Shown here: in pieces, positions 29,591 to 34,298 of the stretch
How the letters are laid out: every line of letters starts with the position of its first letter
How positions within the stretch are numbered: position 1 is the first letter of the stretch
IMG/VR virus record: IMGVR_UViG_3300028864_000064
Span: 1-34,298 of that record
Length of the DNA: 34,298 nt
Reading direction: 5' to 3' (one strand)
From: a virus
Translations under genes and position numbers: made by a program
The notes under the pieces: generated by a model
The model's input: only the letters and a program-made list of their open reading frames with translations
Told to the model about the DNA's origin: nothing
Databases searched by the model: none

Positions 29591-30726
29591 TATCCAAAAA
29601 TTAAACTTGGAGTATTACCGGTCATTGTTTGAGGCAAAACGCATTTAATTGATTGCGTTCTTTCTTTTGCATTTTCCTTAAAAACTATTGACCGTATCAT
29701 GAACTTAGTGCTTTTTTTAATGAAAATATCAGGCGCATAAATATCAACTAAATTGCCTGGAGCAAGCTCGGTTAAAATTATATTTCCGTTATCATCTTCC
29801 TCTTTTTGCAATTTCTGACCTACTATTTCAATATGTACTGTTATATTTTTAAGTTCATCTGCTAATGCTGCCTTTGCAACATCTTTTATTAAAGTAACCT
29901 CAGTGCCTTGAACTTTCAAAGTCTGACGAGTAGATAACTTTACAAGTGGATTAATAGCTAATTCTGCGTTCCCACTATTGTCAGCGTCTTTTGTTTCGTC
30001 TTGGTTTAATTCAGCACGTCCAGAAATATGAATCTGATTAAACATCTGTTGTCCGTTAACTTCTAACGACATTTCAATTAAAGGATCAATACCTGATTGA
30101 AATTTCACTACAGGATTGGCAGAATCATCTATCTGTGTGAAGACAATCTCTCCATAAGCATTTCCCCTTAAAACCACATTCTTTAACGTAGCTAATTTAG
30201 AGAGATAAGCGGAAACAGATTCATCTAAAGTCGTTGTTGTGCTTTCGTAGGCTTCATTAACTTTATCTTTTACAATGTCATCAACGGTAACGCTTATTCC
30301 AAATGGTTTAATTAGCGTTTTTGTTAACTCTAATAAGCTTATGTTTCCAAAGTTGGAACTCGCCCCGTTAGACTCAATACTTAGCGGGTCTGCTGTCGGA
30401 GTCTCGCTGTTTTGTTCTCCTGTTTTTACTCCATCGGGTATATTTGGGCAATCCCCTAAAATTCCAGTCTTAGAATACCCCGAAATCGTTATTTCGTTGG
30501 CGTTTGAGTTGCTTTTAAAATGATGATTCAAAATAACACCAGTTAAAAGCTTTCGTTTCCCTGAATCATCAAAAATATCAACCGGATAATAGTTTAATGG
30601 TGCAAAAATTGACTCTCCTAAATAAGGCATAGAAAATGAAAATGTATCACAAATTGAATCGTAATTCAAATTCACCTCTTGAGTTAAGAAGTCAGTCTTT
30701 TTTATTCCGTTGATATAAACTATCAT
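29590..30726 (-). CDS. baseplate hub protein (Mu gpP/late control D-like)
   Basis: 378 residues. The opening MIVYINGIKKTDFLTQEVNL followed by SFSMPYLGESIF, then ITISGYSKTGILGDCPNIPD, is typical of gpP/gp44 hub proteins of Mu-like tails. These form the ring that holds the spike. Its stop and the spike gene start share one base. Confidence 0.8.
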   Translation of the reverse strand: MIVYINGIKKTDFLTQEVNLNYDSICDTFSFSMPYLGESIFAPLNYYPVDIFDDSGKRKLLTGVILNHHFKSNSNANEITISGYSKTGILGDCPNIPDGVKTGEQNSETPTADPLSIESNGASSNFGNISLLELTKTLIKPFGISVTVDDIVKDKVNEAYESTTTTLDESVSAYLSKLATLKNVVLRGNAYGEIVFTQIDDSANPVVKFQSGIDPLIEMSLEVNGQQMFNQIHISGRAELNQDETKDADNSGNAELAINPLVKLSTRQTLKVQGTEVTLIKDVAKAALADELKNITVHIEIVGQKLQKEEDDNGNIILTELAPGNLVDIYAPDIFIKKSTKFMIRSIVFKENAKERTQSIKCVLPQTMTGNTPSLIFG

Positions 30727-31952
30727 ACATAATATAGAATCGCTCTATTCTTTTTAATATTAAATAATTCGGAAATCCCGATTTTGTTATTCTCTTTGAT
30801 AGTATTAATATTTTCTTCTGATGCTAGCCCGTAAAACCTATGAGCCAATAAAATAACATTTGTGTCTTTATCACAATAAAAAGTCCTCTCTTGTTTTGCT
30901 TCAAAAAGTATCGAATACAGATAAAAACACGTATTATTAACTTGCTCGTTAAGCGAAAACATTAAATCGTGATCTGGTGTATAATCCACATCTTCTAATC
31001 CTGCTAATCCTGTCAAAAAGCTACCATAATCAGCCTGTAACTTATTGATATAAAACAAAACATCTGACCGAGTTTGAAAATCACCTGCATTTTGAACTGT
31101 CAAAGAGCTTGCTATTTTCGACACACAAATTACGCCTAATAAATTGTAAAATATATTTTGAAAATACGTTGGTTTTGAGACTCCTAAAATACTGTTATAA
31201 GTTGAAGTCAACAAACTTTCTAAGCAATTTATGCGACTGCCTATATTTGAAGCTACTATAGATGGTAAGGAGATTAAGCTTTGAATAGATGTCAGGTAAG
31301 TTTCAGTTATTGCACTATAGTTATTTAGCTCGTTTGTCGCTACTGAAATAAACTTTTTATAGCTCTTATATTCAGAATCCAGCTTAGTAACTGTAGAAAC
31401 GATGTTTCCAACTATTGTAGTCTGTTTTACCGCTTTTTGTAAGTCTTTAGCATTTATGTGCAGATTTATAGGCGATGTCTTAAGTAAAGCAAGTGCGTTT
31501 TTATTCACCAATAAAGCTAAATTTTCAACCTTTACCCTTGATGGTACATTGTACTTTTGATTAGTTGGTACAGTTGTTTCAATTACTTGACATTTTATTA
31601 CGGTGGAATTAAGCCCTGAACTATCCATCATCAAGGAAAGTGGATGACATAATATTTTACCATAAAAAGGGTGTATAATTGTCCAAGCAGACGAACTATT
31701 ACGCGATGCTTGCTCAAATAAGTAGGCATCATCTTGATTTGCTTCTCCCTGAAAGGCAAATTCCAAAGGAAAAGAGCGTCCTTTTGGCTGCTTACGGACA
31801 AAGAATGAACCGGGCTTACCTATGTAGTCATATTGAGTCCCGTTAAACTCAATATTTTTTTCAAATTTAGTTATAAGAAACGGATACCACGAAATATTCC
31901 CGTAGGTTATAATTTGAAATTTTACGTTATTTAGTTTATTTTGCCAATTCAT
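30723..31952 (-). CDS. DNA circularisation protein N-like baseplate protein
   Basis: 409 residues from the ATG at 31952, chosen because it gives the ATGA overlap seen at other junctions in this operon; 31958 is the alternative. The N-terminus NVKFQIITYGNISWYPFLIT and GKPGSFFVRKQPKGRSFPLE matches the Mu gpN/DNA-circulation family, which connects tail tube and hub. The middle is long and helical. It overlaps the gpP-like gene by 4 bases. Confidence 0.65.
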   Translation of the reverse strand: MNWQNKLNNVKFQIITYGNISWYPFLITKFEKNIEFNGTQYDYIGKPGSFFVRKQPKGRSFPLEFAFQGEANQDDAYLFEQASRNSSSAWTIIHPFYGKILCHPLSLMMDSSGLNSTVIKCQVIETTVPTNQKYNVPSRVKVENLALLVNKNALALLKTSPINLHINAKDLQKAVKQTTIVGNIVSTVTKLDSEYKSYKKFISVATNELNNYSAITETYLTSIQSLISLPSIVASNIGSRINCLESLLTSTYNSILGVSKPTYFQNIFYNLLGVICVSKIASSLTVQNAGDFQTRSDVLFYINKLQADYGSFLTGLAGLEDVDYTPDHDLMFSLNEQVNNTCFYLYSILFEAKQERTFYCDKDTNVILLAHRFYGLASEENINTIKENNKIGISELFNIKKNRAILYYV

Positions 31953-32722
31953 TGCCATTTTGCTAATTGTTTAGAAGCGTTCAATCTGAAAATCTCCTCC
32001 GCTTTTTTCATCGTCAAAAGCCCAGATTTTTGTGTGAAATGTTTAGGTTTTAAGTGAACTTGTCTATTTTGTTTAAAAGAATACAGTCTTTGAAGATGTA
32101 TTTTAATCTTTTCATGCCTTTTTCCTTCTCCTATGTGGTCAAATCCTATTATTTCATAAATATATTTTCCGTATAAAATTACGTTCCCTTTTCCACCTCC
32201 ACCAGTTGTTATTTTCGATTTTGTTACAGCCTTGATTAATCCTTGATTATCGCCAAATTGTAAAGGTTTTCCCCAAAAATAAAGGTTTTTCCGCATCGCA
32301 TCCTCACGGACTCTTTTTTCATTCCCTTTTCTCGCTCGTGAGTTTCCTTTTTTAAGCGTTCCCCTCGCTGAATCTAAAGCTATAGACGAGTGTTTTAATG
32401 AACCTCCTTCGTCCTGTTCTTTCATTCTTTGAATAGTCCTATCTGCTTTCCCAGAACCTAAGGATGGCATCATACCAACCTGTGAATACATTTTATCAAC
32501 GTCATATCCAGTAGCCTTTTCTACGCCCGAATATTTTTTGAAAAATGAATCACTTTTTATCTTCATATCGGTGTCATGAAGACCTTTTATAAGTGTATTT
32601 TTTTTTACGTCAAACGCCAAATCATTAAGAGTAAATCGAACCGTATTTGGCAAAGCTGCCTTATGTAAGTTTTTAAGCTCTACGGTTAATCGGTTTAAAC
32701 TTGATGTATTAACATTAAACAT
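31949..32722 (-). CDS. tail protein Z-like
   Basis: 257 residues, very basic. The N-terminus PNTVRFTLNDLAFDVKKNTL resembles minor tail protein Z (gpZ-like) family members. A glycine-rich loop (KITTGGGGKGN) and a lysine-rich end follow. It lies between the collar fibre and the gpN-like gene, which is an unusual position for a Z-like protein. Confidence 0.5.
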   Translation of the reverse strand: MFNVNTSSLNRLTVELKNLHKAALPNTVRFTLNDLAFDVKKNTLIKGLHDTDMKIKSDSFFKKYSGVEKATGYDVDKMYSQVGMMPSLGSGKADRTIQRMKEQDEGGSLKHSSIALDSARGTLKKGNSRARKGNEKRVREDAMRKNLYFWGKPLQFGDNQGLIKAVTKSKITTGGGGKGNVILYGKYIYEIIGFDHIGEGKRHEKIKIHLQRLYSFKQNRQVHLKPKHFTQKSGLLTMKKAEEIFRLNASKQLAKWQ

Positions 32723-33446
32723 ATTGTATTTTAATTATCGGGGTCATTGCTTGATATGGTGGTAAGTTGTTATGCGCTCCTCCACCTCCGACGATTTCGG
32801 TTGGTGTCAATGTTGGTGCAGTTGTACCTACCTGTAAATTATAGTCATTATTTCCAGCTCTGTTATCGCTATTTTTTTGAAGATATTGAGTTGGATAATC
32901 TGATGGGCTATGTGCTGAACTTTGGTCGTTTGCCACCATTTTATGCGAGTGAGATGGCATTTCAGTAGAAGATAAAATATGTGTCGCCTCGCCTCCTGTT
33001 GCACCTACTGAATACGCATTGCCTGCACCTACGATAAATTTATCAATTGAATTTGGAATATTGAAATTATCACCTGAGCCCCCATAAGTATATCCTATTA
33101 TTAAGAATAAATCAGGATATGTAGTCTTACTCAATGACCGTCCATCTCTAGCTACATATCCCGGAGGAAACGAAGCCGAAGAAGCCCAATCTCGTACGCT
33201 TCCGACTGGTTCTAAAATTACCTGTAAAGCTTTTGCTAGTTGAAATCCGTTAGTTACATTATCTTGTAGTCCATTTGGAGTTATTCCAGCCGCAGCTACA
33301 AAATGCCAAAGATTTTGAATAAAGTCTGAATATGTGGCTTCAATTACTGGAGTACCTGTTACCCCTGTGGCTTTGTCTTGTATCGCCCCGAACGGGAAGG
33401 CTGTTGAGTCCGCTATGGAATTAGGTAAAGAGCTTGTTTTTCTCAT
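32715..33446 (-). CDS. tail collar domain protein
   Basis: 243 residues. The C-terminal two thirds is a tail-collar domain: PVGSVRDWASSASFPPGYVA, NIPNSIDKFIVGAGNAYSVG, GGEATHILSSTEMPSHSHKM, and the final HNNLPPYQAMTPIIKI, a very typical ending. The N-terminal part attaches to the baseplate. Such proteins form short fibres or collars for host adsorption. It overlaps the gp48-like gene by 4 bases (ATGA). Confidence 0.85.
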   Translation of the reverse strand: MRKTSSLPNSIADSTAFPFGAIQDKATGVTGTPVIEATYSDFIQNLWHFVAAAGITPNGLQDNVTNGFQLAKALQVILEPVGSVRDWASSASFPPGYVARDGRSLSKTTYPDLFLIIGYTYGGSGDNFNIPNSIDKFIVGAGNAYSVGATGGEATHILSSTEMPSHSHKMVANDQSSAHSPSDYPTQYLQKNSDNRAGNNDYNLQVGTTAPTLTPTEIVGGGGAHNNLPPYQAMTPIIKIQYV

Positions 33447-34123
33447 GATATTATGGCTTTAATTAAACCAACCGTATAAAGTGGCTTAATGTGTAAAATT
33501 ATATTTCTAAATTCAGTTACCCTATTTGCGGGTAAAGTCATCGGAGTATTAAAATCACTGCTTGAAATCCAAAAAACATTAACTGCATTCGATAGAGTCA
33601 AAGATAATGAACTTTCTTTTTCAGGTTCTATATATTTTGCAATTATTTGGTTATAACTAGGGAAAAGTAAAGATATATGCTCGGTGTCTAAAGAATGTTC
33701 TGTGTCTAAAGAATGTTCTGTGCTTAAGACTAAGTCTTTAATATCCGACCATTCGTATATTTTACAATTAAATCCTGCCTGAGTTAGTTGGTATTGAAGG
33801 TAGCTTTTATGCTGCCTACCTTTTACGTTTGTAGGGAACTGTAATTTGCGATAAATTGCTAATTTACGATTTTCTAAAGTGTTTGAGTCCTCAGAGTAAA
33901 TACCAAGTAAATTTTCTAATCTCGTTGCATCGTCCGTGGTAAAATAGTTATTATCGGGTATTATTTGATTTAAGATACCTAGTCCTGAATTTATGGCATT
34001 AAGTCGCTCGATAGCCAAAGAGGATAAAAGGCTCAAAAATACCGTTCCTTCTCCTACTGAAAAAGCCCTCCCATTTGGTAAAAGTTGCTTTTGAAGTTTT
34101 ACTATATCGGTAGAATTAAGCAT
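33443..34123 (-). CDS. gp48-like (DUF2313/YmfQ) baseplate protein
   Basis: 226 residues from the ATG at 34123; an in-frame TTG at 34129 is less likely. The opening VKLQKQLLPNGRAFSVGEGT and NYFTTDDATRLENLLGIYSE with RKLAIYRKLQFP are hallmarks of the Mu gp48/YmfQ family at the baseplate edge. An internal tandem copy (STEHSLDTEHSLDTEH) encodes a repeated TEHSLD unit. It overlaps the upstream gene by 8 bases. Confidence 0.8.
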   Translation of the reverse strand: MLNSTDIVKLQKQLLPNGRAFSVGEGTVFLSLLSSLAIERLNAINSGLGILNQIIPDNNYFTTDDATRLENLLGIYSEDSNTLENRKLAIYRKLQFPTNVKGRQHKSYLQYQLTQAGFNCKIYEWSDIKDLVLSTEHSLDTEHSLDTEHISLLFPSYNQIIAKYIEPEKESSLSLTLSNAVNVFWISSSDFNTPMTLPANRVTEFRNIILHIKPLYTVGLIKAIIS

Positions 34124-34298
34124 AAACAACGCTTGTTAAAGTTGGGATATTCCCATTTAAAAACTGAAATGGAATAGATAAACCGTTAACCGTCACACTA
34201 ACATCATCATAAGTATTCCCGTTGGTTAAAGCATTATCTAAAGCCGAAACAACGTCTCTAAAATAAAGAGTATCATTTCTATTATTAATATCTCCTAC
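34116..34298 (-). CDS. baseplate J-like protein, C-terminal fragment
   Basis: 60 residues of an open frame run off the right edge and end NGNIPTLTSVVYA. In Mu-like phages gp47 (baseplate J) directly precedes gp48, and this gene does so with an 8-base overlap. The short tail is beta-rich (TYDDVSVTVNGLSIPFQ), as J proteins are. Most of the gene lies beyond the window. Confidence 0.5.
   Translation of the reverse strand, partial: VGDINNRNDTLYFRDVVSALDNALTNGNTYDDVSVTVNGLSIPFQFLNGNIPTLTSVVYA

Overview
The window looks like part of a tailed, contractile-tail (Mu/P2-like) phage or prophage of a Bacteroidota host. The DNA is AT-rich. Several promoters match the Bacteroidota form (TTTG or TTG, 18-20 bp, TAnnTTTG). 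Signal peptides end in 'A-Q', and many small genes belong to families I associate with Bacteroidota phages. No integrase, transposase, capsid, sheath or tape-measure gene is in view, so the element extends past at least one end, and probably both.

Layout. (1) 1-414 and 1431-7661, minus strand: start of a probable portal gene, a gpW-like joining protein, the large terminase (GpA type, carrying an intein), the small terminase, and a run of small early-packaging-side genes including an HNH protein. Three plus-strand genes (505-1429) with their own promoter sit between the terminase and gpW as an inserted accessory cassette. (2) 6855-7126, minus strand: a circularly permuted, two-piece tmRNA gene with its own promoter and terminator. 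(3) 7662-8257: a long divergent intergenic region with strong, mutually exclusive RNA pairings. (4) 8258-23681, plus strand: the early region. It holds small membrane proteins, a pentapeptide-repeat protein, dCMP deaminase, a Rad52-like annealing protein, a NinB-like protein, a clamp-like protein, VSR-type and PD-(D/E)XK nucleases, a C5 cytosine methyltransferase, a replisome organiser, DnaB helicase, a DnaA-domain-IV-like protein and small regulators. Two terminators close this block. (5) 23738-34298, minus strand: lysis genes (spanin-like, GH19 endolysin, holin candidates), two fibre-type genes, then baseplate and tail genes (gp45 spike, gpP hub, gpN, a Z-like protein, a tail-collar fibre, gp48-like, and the end of a baseplate J-like gene).

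How it works together. The plus-strand block would copy, recombine and modify the genome after infection. The two minus-strand blocks would package DNA, build the tail and lyse the cell; late transcription presumably runs leftward from beyond 34298 and again from about 7660. The most unusual element is the permuted tmRNA. Both halves of its tRNA-like domain are present in reversed order, they pair with a G3-U70 alanine identity wobble, and a 15-codon tag frame follows. Other points to check are in-frame ochre codons in two adjacent early genes, an inward-facing pair of attC-like hairpins around 22047-22337, and secretion signals on a tail-fibre-like protein and a holin candidate.
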